Assembly: GCA_003433295.1 (NCBI GenBank) | Contig: CP016202.1 | Location: forward strand, 550,790 to 614,789 | From: Eubacterium minutum ATCC 700079 | Lineage (GTDB): Bacteria > Bacillota > Clostridia > Peptostreptococcales > Anaerovoracaceae | Direction: 5' to 3' | Length of the DNA stretch: 64,000 nt | Shown: piece by piece, positions 9,001 through 17,171 of the stretch | Layout of the letters: every line of letters begins with the position of its first letter | How positions within the stretch are numbered: position 1 is the first letter of the stretch | The notes under the pieces: generated by a model | Told to the model about the DNA's origin: nothing | The model's input: the letters and a program-made list of their open reading frames with translations, nothing else | The model's database searches: none | Made by a program: the position numbers and the translations under genes

Positions 9001-10474
9001 TCAGCTCCGCCTTTACTTTCTTGTCATTGAACAGAGCTACAAACGGAAGCTTATCGTTATTGGTGTATTCCAGATAGTAAACCTTATTGCTGCCATCTGC
9101 AATTGAAGTAAATGCACCTTTCTTGGTTTTAAATCCTTTCTCCGTATACTTCTCAACGTCATCGGCTATCTCTTTATATTCAGGATCTTTATATATATGA
9201 TTATTAGAATAGTACTCTGCCGGATCCGGGATATACAGTTTCGCGGGATACGCCTTATTTTTTTTGAGTACATTTATCTCATATTCCGCGGTATATTCAC
9301 TCTTCCCGTCTTTATCGGAATCCCATTCAGCCTCCACTTTCGCTACGCCGGATTTCAAGCCTTTCACGATCCCCGTTTTCTCGTCGAGCTCTATGATTTC
9401 CTTGTCATCGGATTTCCACGTAATTTCATCCTTTTCCATCCCTTTTGCAGTCAATTGCAACGTTTCTCCCTCTTCAACGCTGCTCTCGTTCAACGTGCCG
9501 GCAGGATCCGTTATATAAAAACCTTTGACTTCTATCTCCGTGGTTATCTTATTCTCAGGATTAAACTTATCTTTGGCCGTTACAGTAACTTTGCCCGGTT
9601 TTTGGGGATGGAGCTCGCAAAATTCCCTGTTTTCGGCGTCTGTGGCAGTCTTGACATCCAGTACAGCTCTGGGCTTCGCTGAATATTTCATAATTCTCCA
9701 ATTATTGTAATCCAAAGGCAACACCCTGAGTTGCAATGAATCTTTTCCAAAAACCCCGTTCCTCGGTACTTCCAGCAGGTTCTTCGGTTTCTCCCAACCA
9801 CTTATTTTCGGAAGAAAATAGATTTCGGTGGATCCGCTTACCGCATCGCCATCCTCCTCATCCTTATGAACGGACGTTGCGGTAAAAGTCACATCTTCCG
9901 CTGTTTCTATCCGATCGGGAAGAGTAATAACACCGTCCTTGTCTATTTTGAAATTCTCGTTGTCCGATTCCCATTTCACCTTGGTGCTGGCACCTTCAGG
10001 GTCTGCAACCGCTCTCAATTTTATGGTTTTATCCTCGAAGCCCACTGTAAATATTTCTGCACCAAAGACGGATTGATTTACATTGCCCTTCGCAACTTGA
10101 ACACTAAGTTTCTTGAGCGGTTTTACCTTTTCCACGTAGACATAGCAATGTGCCTCCGCGCCTTTATAACTTGCGGTAATCTCCGTGATTCCGGCGTTGA
10201 GAGCCTTGACTTTTCCCTTTTCCACAGTAGCCACGTTTTCCGACGACGATGACCACTTGACATCGTCGAGATTACCGCCCTCCGGCGTAATAGTCGCTTC
10301 CAATTTTGCGGTCTCTCCCGTTTCCAAATTGAGAGTTTTCTTGTCCAACTTTATGCCGGCCTCTCCCTCGGCATAGACTGTGATAGCCGCCATAGTTATC
10401 ATAGCCGCAATCATGATTGCCAAAACTATCGCGGTACGGAATGCTGTTTCCTTGCCAAAACAATTCTTTCTCAT
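6095..10474 (-). CDS. Giant secreted Ig/Fn3 surface protein, paralogue B
   Basis: This 1459-residue protein is second in the tandem set. I start it at the ATG of MRKNCFGKE because AGGAG lies 6 bases upstream and the same MRK start is used by both paralogues; an ATG nine codons earlier has no ribosome site. The architecture matches its neighbours: signal peptide (ends near VYA), Big_2-type Ig domain beginning GIKLDKKTLNLETGET, more Ig/cadherin-like sandwiches, the conserved core (about 805-1086), a helical segment and a basic Fn3 at about 1371-1459. It differs from paralogue A mainly between the second Ig-like domain and the core, where identity drops and small indels occur. No anchor signal is visible. 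It is probably an extracellular protein co-regulated by the upstream cobalamin riboswitch. Confidence 0.85.
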   Translation of the reverse strand: MRKNCFGKETAFRTAIVLAIMIAAMITMAAITVYAEGEAGIKLDKKTLNLETGETAKLEATITPEGGNLDDVKWSSSSENVATVEKGKVKALNAGITEITASYKGAEAHCYVYVEKVKPLKKLSVQVAKGNVNQSVFGAEIFTVGFEDKTIKLRAVADPEGASTKVKWESDNENFKIDKDGVITLPDRIETAEDVTFTATSVHKDEEDGDAVSGSTEIYFLPKISGWEKPKNLLEVPRNGVFGKDSLQLRVLPLDYNNWRIMKYSAKPRAVLDVKTATDAENREFCELHPQKPGKVTVTAKDKFNPENKITTEIEVKGFYITDPAGTLNESSVEEGETLQLTAKGMEKDEITWKSDDKEIIELDEKTGIVKGLKSGVAKVEAEWDSDKDGKSEYTAEYEINVLKKNKAYPAKLYIPDPAEYYSNNHIYKDPEYKEIADDVEKYTEKGFKTKKGAFTSIADGSNKVYYLEYTNNDKLPFVALFNDKKVKAELKCGDKTESMYSGERTYAELRTGNNEVIVKVAPIDGKGEKTTYHYTIIRGYSKNDGMGNIEVLPQDRDTSLTLYNNKKEGSISPGFSAYSPQTDYTSFVFKDVTRVKVKLIPQDNYTGHVGYSSDGGNTWKEVQGIAETEDIEIPATNSAEVLFRCVSDAYYRKIKKEDPNADPFEKAKKTYSLTINRLDVSSEDLGLGNVKKIDLGEGLTWCSPKWSPGYTQSAAVVGHTTDVAKITYHVKPGTKLYNERVDDQHLVHSSGKDEEGNDLCTAETETPLQDQGSVRAQNIILVTGEGEKTATSRFSINLYKVGTTKGTLKGVHDSIVEYMCPGSQYTSGGNQGWGTYGIFPEKVNMGTGNWYSCISLGQFGGYMTLKYDKAITDDPKHPYGIDFTVFGNSNGGEGFSEPGNVLVSEDGKEWYSLAGSDHYDSTTMWDYSVTYKRNPKSKIADYEDNLGNAGSLGVGFAGTFYSMPDKKWYPLYNWKEGEDKAITFTGTRVFGMGVPENKGLENSSALMPAFGYVDTHVNGKTVAGTGESVNLYDVPVGNPYMEGYDGYGDGFDLKWAVDKDGNPVDSSKLKIHYVKVQTASFIGAGAIGEKSTEISCISRTSEEKEDFGKTEDPKITVGGKKVNISEDKDVYNVALDSDKSYDVNVDAAADANVYINNQRSRTRHYEGLPDKKILRVITQKGKSSPSIKYIHLTVKGSGDAVEDRARAEEVEGMFDTLPEEVTRENYSDIVKARAAYEELSNSVKAYVKSVEKLVQAEERGKGFALAEKIDKLSSEDNIKVEDVKALRKAYDALNDKQKKDVYTYNNLLIMENFIKLRDEMDKLKADRNRAITNPLAKPTDKTNPIVKSSAGDKSGNTNDNEKASAKKSLKVTGLKIKRVKRAFVLTWKKNGNAGKYEIAYKKKGGKSYKRLKTVKTARLKTGKLKKNKYYYFKVRAVGKVNGTTYYGNWTKAKKGKCM

Positions 10475-10591
10475 CGTTTTCTCCTTACTGATAATAAACA
10501 TCTATCCTACCGCTTCCATGTCCACCATATGGTCATGGCAGGCGGTTTTGAATCTCCTGCTACAACTCTCTCGTGCAGAAATTCCATCATC

Positions 10592-13500
10592 TTATGTGCA
10601 CTTACCTTTTTTAGTGCCTGACCAGTTGCCGTAATACGTTATTCCATTCGCTTCTCCAACGGCACGAACCTTGAAATAATAGTATTTATTCTTTCTAAGT
10701 TTCTTCGTTTTTACACGACAGGTTTTTACTTTCTTCAGTTTCTTGAAGTTCTTATTGCCCCTCTGTCTGTAGACGATCTCATAGGTTTTGCCATCCTTAA
10801 CCTTTTTCCAGCTGAGAACAAATGCCCTTTTCGCTCTCTTGACCTTGAATCCGGTTATCTTCAAAACCGCTTTCTTTTCAACTTTGGCGCCGCCTGTTGC
10901 ATTACCCGTGGCAGGCGCTTTTATGCCTTCTTTCAATTTGTCGACAGGTCTGCCAAGAGGATTCACAATGGTTTTATCCTTGCCCGCTCCGATCTTATCC
11001 ACTTCCGCCTGTAGCTTTATGAGTTTTTCCATTATCAGCAGATTATTGTAAGTGTATACGTCTTTCTTCTGCTTATCGTTCAGGGCATTATATGCTTTTC
11101 TGAGCGCTTCTACGTCTCCTGCCTTGACTTCATCCTTGGAACTCAGTTTATCAATTTCTTCCGCCAGAGCAAATCCCTTTCCTCGGTCTTCCGCCTGCGT
11201 GAGTTTCTCGATGTTTCTCACATAAGCTTTTGCGGTTTTGGACAGTTCTTCATATGTCGCCCTCGCCTTTACGATGTCACTGTAGTTTTCTCTCGTGACT
11301 TCTTCCGGCAATGCGTTGAACATACCCTCAACTTCTTCCGCCTGTGCCTGTTGTTCCACCATGTCGCCGGAGCCCTTCGTCGTCAGATGTATGTACTTGA
11401 TGGATGGTGCGGCTTTACCTTCTTGCGTTATGATTCTCAGCATCTTTTTGTCCGGAAGCCCTTCATAGTGACGTTCTTTTCCTCTCCGGTTGTTTATGTA
11501 TACATTAGCATCCGAATCCGCATCCACGTTGACATCGTAAGATTCGTCGGAGTCAATGACAACGTTGTAGACATCTTTGTCTTCGCTTATGTTTACCTTT
11601 TTACCCGCAACGGTGATCTGCGGATCTTCGGTTTTTCCGAAATTCTCCTCCTCGGATGTTCTGCTTATGCACGATATCTCCGTGGATTTTTCACCGATCG
11701 CTCCGCCGTTTATGAAAGAAGCTGTCTGAACCTTTACATAGTGAATCTTAAGTTTGCTCGAGTCCACAGGGTTTCCGTCCTTGTCCACAGCCCATTTGAG
11801 GTCGAAACCGTCGCCGTATCCGTCATATTTTTCCACATACGGATTCCCAACAGGAACATCGTATAGATTCACATCTTCTCCCGTTCCCGCGACAGTTTTA
11901 CCGTTACTGTGTGTATCGACATACCCGAATGCGGGTAACAATCCCATGCCTCCATTCTCAAGACCTTTATCCTCAGTTACCGATGAACCGAAAACTCTCG
12001 TTCCGGTAAACGTTATGGCTTTATCTTCTCCTTCCTTCCAGTCATAGAGAGGATACCATTTCTTATCCGGCATGCTGTAGAAAGTTCCGCCGAATCCCAC
12101 TCCCAAGGTATCTTTATTTCCGAGATTATCCTCATAGTCGGCGACCTTACTGTCCGGATTCTTTTTATATGTTACGGAGTAATCCCACATGGTGGTGCTG
12201 TCATAGTGATCGGAACCGGCAAGTGAGTACCACTTTTCTCCGTCTTCGGACACCAGAACATTTCCGGGTTCTGAAAACCCTGCACCGCCGTTGCTGTTTC
12301 CAAATATGGTAAAGTCTATACCGTAAGGGTGTTTCGGATCGTCGGTGATGGCTTTATCGTATTTCAAAGTCATATATCCGCCGAAGTTTCCGAGTGAGAT
12401 ACAGCTGTACCAGTTTCCTGTACCCATATTTACCTTTTCGGGGAATATTCCGTACGTTCCCCAACCTTGGTTCCCTCCTGAAGTGTACTGGCTTCCCGGG
12501 CACATATATTCAACAATGGAATCGTGCACACCTTTCAACGTTCCTTTGGTTGTCCCAACCTTATAGAAGTTCAACCTGAACTCTCCGGTAACAGTATCAT
12601 CACCTTGTCGGGTGACGAGTATAATATTCCGCGTCGTTATGCTACCCTGTTCCTGTAGCGGTGTATCATAATCCAGCGTATATATGTCATTACCTTCTTC
12701 ATCCTTTCCCGACGGTGTAAGAAGATTTTCTTCTTTGACTTGAGTTTTATAAAACTTGACATCTCCTTTTACATGGTACGTGACCTTAGATTTTTCTGTA
12801 TCATGCCCTACAATCACCGCAGACTGAGGATAGCCCGGCGCCCACTCCGGGGAACACCATGTGAGACCTTCTCCCAAATCAATTTTCTTGATATTGGCAA
12901 GTCCTACAGTTTTAGGTTCTACATCTATTCTATTGATAGTCACCTTATAAGTCTTACTTGCATTCTCAAACGGATCCGCATCCGGGTTTTCTTTTTTAAT
13001 TTTTCTGTAAGCAGCATCTGAAACACAGCGCATCAACACTTCCACGGAATTCACCTGAGGAATATTGATTTCTCCCGTTGTTATATTTCCTACCCTCTCA
13101 TTCCATGTGTTACCTCCATCCACAGAGTAACTAATGTGCACTGAATCTTTATCCTTTGCCTTCGCTTTTACCTTCACCTTTGTTATATCATTGAATACAA
13201 ACACCTTATAATCTGTTTGAGATGAGTAAAACTGCGGCGACAAACCGCATTCCGCAATATTATTGTATTTCGCGGAAGATATTTCCCTATCCAAAGGAGT
13301 CACATCTATCATAGACAGCATATCAGAATTGGGATATCCTCTTACAATCGTAAAATTATACGTACTTTCTTCACCTTTTCCATCGCCGGAAAATGCTTTG
13401 ACGACTATTTTATTCTCTCCCACTTCCAGCTTGGTTTCCAAGGCTTTTCCGGATTCCATGTTGACCGTATCAGTCCCGTGCTTCAATTCCATTTTGACTT

Positions 13501-14908
13501 TCTGATCATCAAATATCGAACACAGCTTTACGTTAGTATTCCAATTTTCCACATAGTAAATTTTTTCGCTTTCATCACTTATAGGAAAGAAATGTGCCGT
13601 TATGTTTCTTATTTTGCCATCTTTATTTATACACTTCACAGTATTGCTCAAAGGTTTCTTATATTCTTCATCTTCGTAAATATATTGAACTGCCGGTGCA
13701 TATAATTTTATGGGGTGAATCCCGTTCGGCTTAATTACATTAACTTCATAAACCGCCGTATAATCAACTGTTCCATCCTTGTCTGAATCCCATTCGGCTT
13801 TTATAACGGCTTTCCCGGTTTTAAGACCTTCCACAAGGCCGGTTTTTTCTCCGACCTTTGCGACTTCTGTATCGTCTGTCTTCCATGTAATCTCATCCGC
13901 ATTTACGCCTTTGCCCGTAAGCTGCAACGTTTTACCCTGCTCTACAATACTTTCATTGACCGTACCCTGTGGATCGGTTATGTAGAATCCTTTTACCGTC
14001 ACTTCAGTTGATATTCTGTTTTCATCATTAAACTTATCTTGTGCCACCACGGTTGCTTTCCCCTGTACTTTGGGGTGTATAGCACAACCGGATACATTTT
14101 CAAAATCAAGCCCGACTATATCGTTTTGCTCCGTTGAATACTCCAACATCTTCCAATTATCGTATTCCTGCGGTGAAGCTTTCAATTGCGGAAAACCATT
14201 TGCCATAATGCCGTTCTCCGGAATTTTCACCGTCTCTTGAGTTACTTTCCATTGCATTTTAGGCAAAAAGTAAACCATGAAAGTCGATTTGGCATTATTA
14301 TGGATAGATGTCGCCGTGAAGACTGCAAATCCCGTCCTTTTCAATTCTTTTGGAGGTGTAACCACTCCGTTTTCATCAATTTTGACCTTCTCGGTATCGG
14401 ACTTCCACTTAACCTTGTCACTGGTTCCATCAGGTTCTGCAACCGCTTTCAGTCTGAAGGTTTTATCCTTGCACCCTACTGTAAACGTATATCCTCCCTG
14501 TGTTTCATTCACATTGCCTTCCGCTACTTCAATGCTGATTTTTTCAGGCGCTTCCACCTTTTCCACGTAAACATAACAATGTGCTTCCACGCCTTTGTAA
14601 CTTGCGGTAATCAGCGTGATTCCCGCCTTGAGCGCCGTGATTTCTCCCTTTTCCACAGTGGCCACTTTTTCCGACGACGATGACCATTTGACATCGTCGA
14701 GATTGCCACCCTCCGGCGTGATCGTCGCCTCCAATTTTACGGTCTCTCCCGTTTCCAAATTCAGGGTTTTCTTGTCCAGCCTTATACCGGTCTCTCCCTC
14801 GGCATAAACTGTTACACCCGCAATGACCATGACCACCGCGATCATGATCATTAAGATCGCCGCGGTATGTGATAATTTTCTCGCTTTATCAAAGTAAATT
14901 TTTCTCAT
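10592..14908 (-). CDS. Giant secreted Ig/Fn3 surface protein, paralogue C
   Basis: This is the first gene of the tandem set, 1438 residues from the ATG of MRKIYFDK, which follows a strong GGAGGAGAG site; the longer frame starting nine codons upstream lacks one. The signal peptide ends near VYA, and a Big_2-type Ig domain begins with GIRLDKKTLNLETGET. The conserved core lies at about 789-1079 with the same Cys positions (YMCPG, YSCIS, EISCIS). A helical segment and a basic Fn3 domain (about 1349-1438) end the protein. It directly follows a cobalamin-type riboswitch and terminator, so expression should fall when cobalamin is plentiful. The core resembles nothing I can name with certainty; a ligand-binding role is inference. 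Confidence 0.85.
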   Translation of the reverse strand: MRKIYFDKARKLSHTAAILMIMIAVVMVIAGVTVYAEGETGIRLDKKTLNLETGETVKLEATITPEGGNLDDVKWSSSSEKVATVEKGEITALKAGITLITASYKGVEAHCYVYVEKVEAPEKISIEVAEGNVNETQGGYTFTVGCKDKTFRLKAVAEPDGTSDKVKWKSDTEKVKIDENGVVTPPKELKRTGFAVFTATSIHNNAKSTFMVYFLPKMQWKVTQETVKIPENGIMANGFPQLKASPQEYDNWKMLEYSTEQNDIVGLDFENVSGCAIHPKVQGKATVVAQDKFNDENRISTEVTVKGFYITDPQGTVNESIVEQGKTLQLTGKGVNADEITWKTDDTEVAKVGEKTGLVEGLKTGKAVIKAEWDSDKDGTVDYTAVYEVNVIKPNGIHPIKLYAPAVQYIYEDEEYKKPLSNTVKCINKDGKIRNITAHFFPISDESEKIYYVENWNTNVKLCSIFDDQKVKMELKHGTDTVNMESGKALETKLEVGENKIVVKAFSGDGKGEESTYNFTIVRGYPNSDMLSMIDVTPLDREISSAKYNNIAECGLSPQFYSSQTDYKVFVFNDITKVKVKAKAKDKDSVHISYSVDGGNTWNERVGNITTGEINIPQVNSVEVLMRCVSDAAYRKIKKENPDADPFENASKTYKVTINRIDVEPKTVGLANIKKIDLGEGLTWCSPEWAPGYPQSAVIVGHDTEKSKVTYHVKGDVKFYKTQVKEENLLTPSGKDEEGNDIYTLDYDTPLQEQGSITTRNIILVTRQGDDTVTGEFRLNFYKVGTTKGTLKGVHDSIVEYMCPGSQYTSGGNQGWGTYGIFPEKVNMGTGNWYSCISLGNFGGYMTLKYDKAITDDPKHPYGIDFTIFGNSNGGAGFSEPGNVLVSEDGEKWYSLAGSDHYDSTTMWDYSVTYKKNPDSKVADYEDNLGNKDTLGVGFGGTFYSMPDKKWYPLYDWKEGEDKAITFTGTRVFGSSVTEDKGLENGGMGLLPAFGYVDTHSNGKTVAGTGEDVNLYDVPVGNPYVEKYDGYGDGFDLKWAVDKDGNPVDSSKLKIHYVKVQTASFINGGAIGEKSTEISCISRTSEEENFGKTEDPQITVAGKKVNISEDKDVYNVVIDSDESYDVNVDADSDANVYINNRRGKERHYEGLPDKKMLRIITQEGKAAPSIKYIHLTTKGSGDMVEQQAQAEEVEGMFNALPEEVTRENYSDIVKARATYEELSKTAKAYVRNIEKLTQAEDRGKGFALAEEIDKLSSKDEVKAGDVEALRKAYNALNDKQKKDVYTYNNLLIMEKLIKLQAEVDKIGAGKDKTIVNPLGRPVDKLKEGIKAPATGNATGGAKVEKKAVLKITGFKVKRAKRAFVLSWKKVKDGKTYEIVYRQRGNKNFKKLKKVKTCRVKTKKLRKNKYYYFKVRAVGEANGITYYGNWSGTKKGKCT

Positions 14909-14998
14909 AACTCTCTCCTCCATAAGCAACATCAACCTTGCGCAATAACTTACTACTCTTGTGCGGACTCATAAACCCGAACATGAAGCATGGAGAGC

Positions 14999-15029
14999 AA
15001 ATTAAAACTCCCTTCACAAACGAAGAGAG
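14999..15029 (-). terminator. Intrinsic terminator, riboswitch expression platform
   Basis: On the minus strand CTCTCTTC and GAAGGGAG form an 8-pair stem around a 6-base loop, followed by TTTTAATTT. It lies between the cobalamin aptamer and the first giant surface-protein gene, as expected for transcriptional attenuation. Confidence 0.75.
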
Positions 15030-15061
15030 CTCTATGGGAAAAACGCCCGACAGTACGTGGC

Positions 15062-15250
15062 ATACATTCTCACCTGACACTCTTCCGTTCGTCTTCTGAC
15101 TCGGATTCAACCTCCACAGACCTTCTCAATTTCCGGTTTTGCAACATTTTCGTTTTGCGGCATAACCTTTCACCAATGGTTCTTCTGCTTCGTCATCCTT
15201 ACAGCGGTTTCCCGTAGAGGATTTGCACCTCTTTCCGTTAACCGAAGAGA
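15062..15250 (-). promoter_or_regulatory. Cobalamin riboswitch (aptamer)
   Basis: The minus-strand leader carries the ordered landmarks of the B12 aptamer: AACGGAAAGAG, then GGUGCAAAUCCUCU and CCGCUGUAAGGAUGA (around 15195-15230), GAAGAACCAUUGG (around 15170-15185, equivalent to the GCCACUGG element), and the B12-box-like GAGUCAGAAGACG (around 15091-15103). A terminator follows and then the giant surface-protein genes. Binding of cobalamin is expected to switch the operon off. The class is recognised by conserved segments, not by a covariance search. Confidence 0.85.
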
Positions 15251-15280
15251 ATATTTAATTGCAAAAATCTTTGTAACTGT

Positions 15281-15309
15281 ATAGTACAGCAGTATGTAAA
15301 GACTGTCAA
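15281..15309 (-). promoter_or_regulatory. Sigma-A promoter for riboswitch 1 operon
   Basis: On the minus strand TTGACA is followed by a 17-base spacer and TACTAT, an almost ideal housekeeping promoter. Transcription would begin about 25 bases upstream of the aptamer. Confidence 0.75.
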
Positions 15310-15513
15310 TAACATTTCTTGGACAAGACGGTGTTAAGTTGTTGAATATGCCGTAAAACATGACAATAATGCAAAAGCGGCAAGAAGATATGATACAAGT
15401 AGGCGACAAGTTCAAAGATGACGAAAGAAATATGACGTAACAGTACAGTCATCGGCAAACAAGTTCAGACGTCCGCATGCCCGAAGGTATTTTACACTAT
15501 TCTCGGCCGGCAA
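15310..15513. other. Intergenic stretch, nothing recognised
   Basis: The spacer between the divergent promoters at 15.3 and 15.5 kb. I find no credible start site with a ribosome-binding site, no RNA motif and no repeat in it. Confidence 0.5.
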
Positions 15514-15542
15514 TTGCAAGATGAAATAAACTATGTTATATT
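15514..15542 (+). promoter_or_regulatory. Promoter for the small membrane protein
   Basis: TTGCAA, a 17-base spacer and TATATT lie 85 bases before the gene. The leader then contains an AAACCAAG/CTTGGTTT inverted repeat (about 15564-15602) that could fold in the mRNA. Confidence 0.6.
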
Positions 15543-15626
15543 AATAAGGCAAAACATTTAAAAACCAAGGTAATATAGGAAAATACAGATTCTTGGTTTA
15601 TTTTAAAAAACATCAGGAGGAAGAAA

Positions 15627-16040
15627 ATGGATAAGAATAAGAAGGTACAGATAATTGTTTTGGCAGGATTGGTATTAACGGTCATTGCTTTGTTTCTCAC
15701 ATTGTACAAAGCCACTTTTTTAGGTCAGAATGTCAGTGATTCTATTTTTAATGCATACAACAAGCAGGGAAAAACAGGATTGAACATGCTTTTTCTGGCA
15801 GCACCGATTTTAGCGACCATCTTCGTTTTACTTAAAAAAAGGATTCCCGTTATAATATTCGGACTGCTCCAGTGCGGTCTTTGGGCTTTACTTACATCTA
15901 CATTCAAAGATAAGTTCAAGGGCGTCAATGTGACATTCAGCTATGGAGCGGGTTATTACGTGGGATTGATAGGCGCCGTTATAATAGTTTTAGGCGGTAT
16001 AATAGCAATTGCGACAAAGGCTTTCAAAGACCCTAAATAA
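15627..16040 (+). CDS. Small multi-pass membrane protein of unknown function
   Basis: This 137-residue protein begins at an ATG preceded by AGGAGG with 6-base spacing. It has four hydrophobic stretches, at about 8-28, 50-68, 73-90 and 108-130, separated by short Lys-rich loops, so it is an integral membrane protein. I do not recognise the family. It is one of only four plus-strand genes in the window, has its own promoter, and is divergent from the riboswitch-controlled surface operon. Nothing in its sequence ties it to cobalamin. Confidence 0.75.
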   Translation: MDKNKKVQIIVLAGLVLTVIALFLTLYKATFLGQNVSDSIFNAYNKQGKTGLNMLFLAAPILATIFVLLKKRIPVIIFGLLQCGLWALLTSTFKDKFKGVNVTFSYGAGYYVGLIGAVIIVLGGIIAIATKAFKDPK

Positions 16041-16123
16041 TACGATGCTGCCGGGTTTTCCGGTAATATCCCCTGCGCTCTGCGAATACGCAAACGTGCG
16101 GGTTATTCAGTAAAAACACCTTA

Positions 16124-16229
16124 GAGTGGCTGCCGGAGGTTCATTTGCCCACAACCATGAACCTCCGAAATCACGGGCATGCCCTGCCCGTGATTCAATA
16201 AGTCCGACGGGGACCTATTGGGCAGCCAC
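16124..16229. repeat. Palindromic repeat, copy 2 (three-way junction)
   Basis: An outer stem AGTGGCTGCC/GGCAGCCACT encloses two inner hairpins: GGAGGTTCAT/ATGAACCTCC, as in copy 1 at 1530-1621, and AATCACGGGC/GCCCGTGATT. Between hairpin 2 and the outer stem lies AATAAGTCCGACG, identical to the end of copy 1. The loop of the first hairpin resembles the reverse complement of the loop in copy 1 (8 of 12 positions). It could be a small non-autonomous element or a structured RNA. Confidence 0.65.
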
Positions 16230-16287
16230 TTGTCAATTCGTGTTCGCAAGTCCTGAACGGCTGTGCTTCCAATCGGGCGATCACCGG

Positions 16288-16392
16288 TTACAGGTAATTT
16301 AAAATCACTTCTCCGATATCGGCGTCAATGCAGATGCTTCCGTCCTTAATTTCATCGGGGCAAAATGCCTCTCCGTAATCTATGCATGCTTC
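16288..16392 (-). pseudogene. Short coding remnant without a start codon
   Basis: A 34-codon frame with protein-like composition (ends DADIGEVILNYL, stop TAA) has no start codon and is bounded upstream by a TGA. It sits just after the stop of the unknown gene at 16403-17131 but in another frame. It is probably a fragment of a decayed gene or a frameshifted tail. I cannot name the family. Confidence 0.35.
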
Positions 16393-16402
16393 TCATTACT
16401 TT

Positions 16403-17131
16403 TCACCCCCAGTTCGGTTCATACCCATCATCGTATCCATCCCCTTCACATGATATCAATTTAAAACCGTTTTTTCGACACCACTCATTTGTACGGTCAT
16501 AGATATCAAAATCCTCCGCCGTGGGCTGATAGTAAGGCTCACATGTGCAATATTCACTAAACTCATAGTCAAGATATTTACAGAGACTTTCTTCAAAATA
16601 CTTCTTTATAGTTTCTTTTTTCATGAACGGGTTTTTGTCGAGTAAATTTAAGAGTTCTTCATCTTTATCGGCCATCTCTGTAGGATACAAAACTATTTCC
16701 GCTTCATAGTGGCAATTGACTCCACCGTTGCTTTCGCGCCATACGGCAAAGCCTTTCCATGAGCAAGTAAAACTTTCATTTAAGAACTGAGTCAACCCAT
16801 CCATAAATTTACTGCCCCATTCAGATTCATTCTCACGTGAATACAAAGATAGGAATATCGTGGTAAGCCGTTCCGCCATATCCTTTTTCAAGTGGCATTT
16901 CATTTGTATCATCCTTGAAAGCTCTTCAAAATCGTAGCCACGACTGATATAGCTCAACATGTCATTCACAATAAAATACAATATTGCACCGGCGGTTTCT
17001 TTATCTGTAACGTTAGATTTCAGCAATTTCCGATAAACTTGATATGGCTTATCCGCAAGATAATTCGGTCCATTGCTGTCTATTGTTTTTTTGAGTTCCA
17101 ACACTGTCTTTTCAACCATTTGAGCGATCAT
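16403..17131 (-). CDS. Hypothetical protein in accessory operon
   Basis: This 242-residue protein starts at the ATG of MIAQMVEK just after an AGGAG with only 3-4 bases of spacing. The frame continues 17 codons upstream and overlaps the preceding gene, so the start is not certain. The sequence is helix-rich and soluble, with an acidic C-terminus rich in Tyr, Asp and Gly (GDGYDDGYEP) and a Cys pair in SEYCTCEPYY. No domain is recognised. It follows the fused TIGR02677/TIGR02679-like gene by about 40 bases and probably belongs to the same transcript as the macrodomain and arginase-fold genes. Confidence 0.65.
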   Translation of the reverse strand: MIAQMVEKTVLELKKTIDSNGPNYLADKPYQVYRKLLKSNVTDKETAGAILYFIVNDMLSYISRGYDFEELSRMIQMKCHLKKDMAERLTTIFLSLYSRENESEWGSKFMDGLTQFLNESFTCSWKGFAVWRESNGGVNCHYEAEIVLYPTEMADKDEELLNLLDKNPFMKKETIKKYFEESLCKYLDYEFSEYCTCEPYYQPTAEDFDIYDRTNEWCRKNGFKLISCEGDGYDDGYEPNWG

Positions 17132-17171
17132 TTTCTCCTCTTTTCGTGCAAGGCATTGTGATTTTAAACAC

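Noticed and set aside
1644..14908. LPXTG sortase anchors on the giant proteins
   Set aside because: The C-termini end in a basic Fn3 domain with no LPXTG, hydrophobic span or positive tail; SLH and choline-binding repeats are also absent.
14889..15110. A 73-codon minus-strand frame over the riboswitch terminator
   Set aside because: It overlaps the aptamer, the terminator and the start of paralogue C; the non-coding structures explain the sequence better.
15170..15415. An 81-codon minus-strand frame over riboswitch 1
   Set aside because: It spans the promoter and aptamer and has no ribosome-binding site.
16124..16229. Insertion sequence
   Set aside because: No transposase frame is present; only a palindromic element of about 105 bases is seen.
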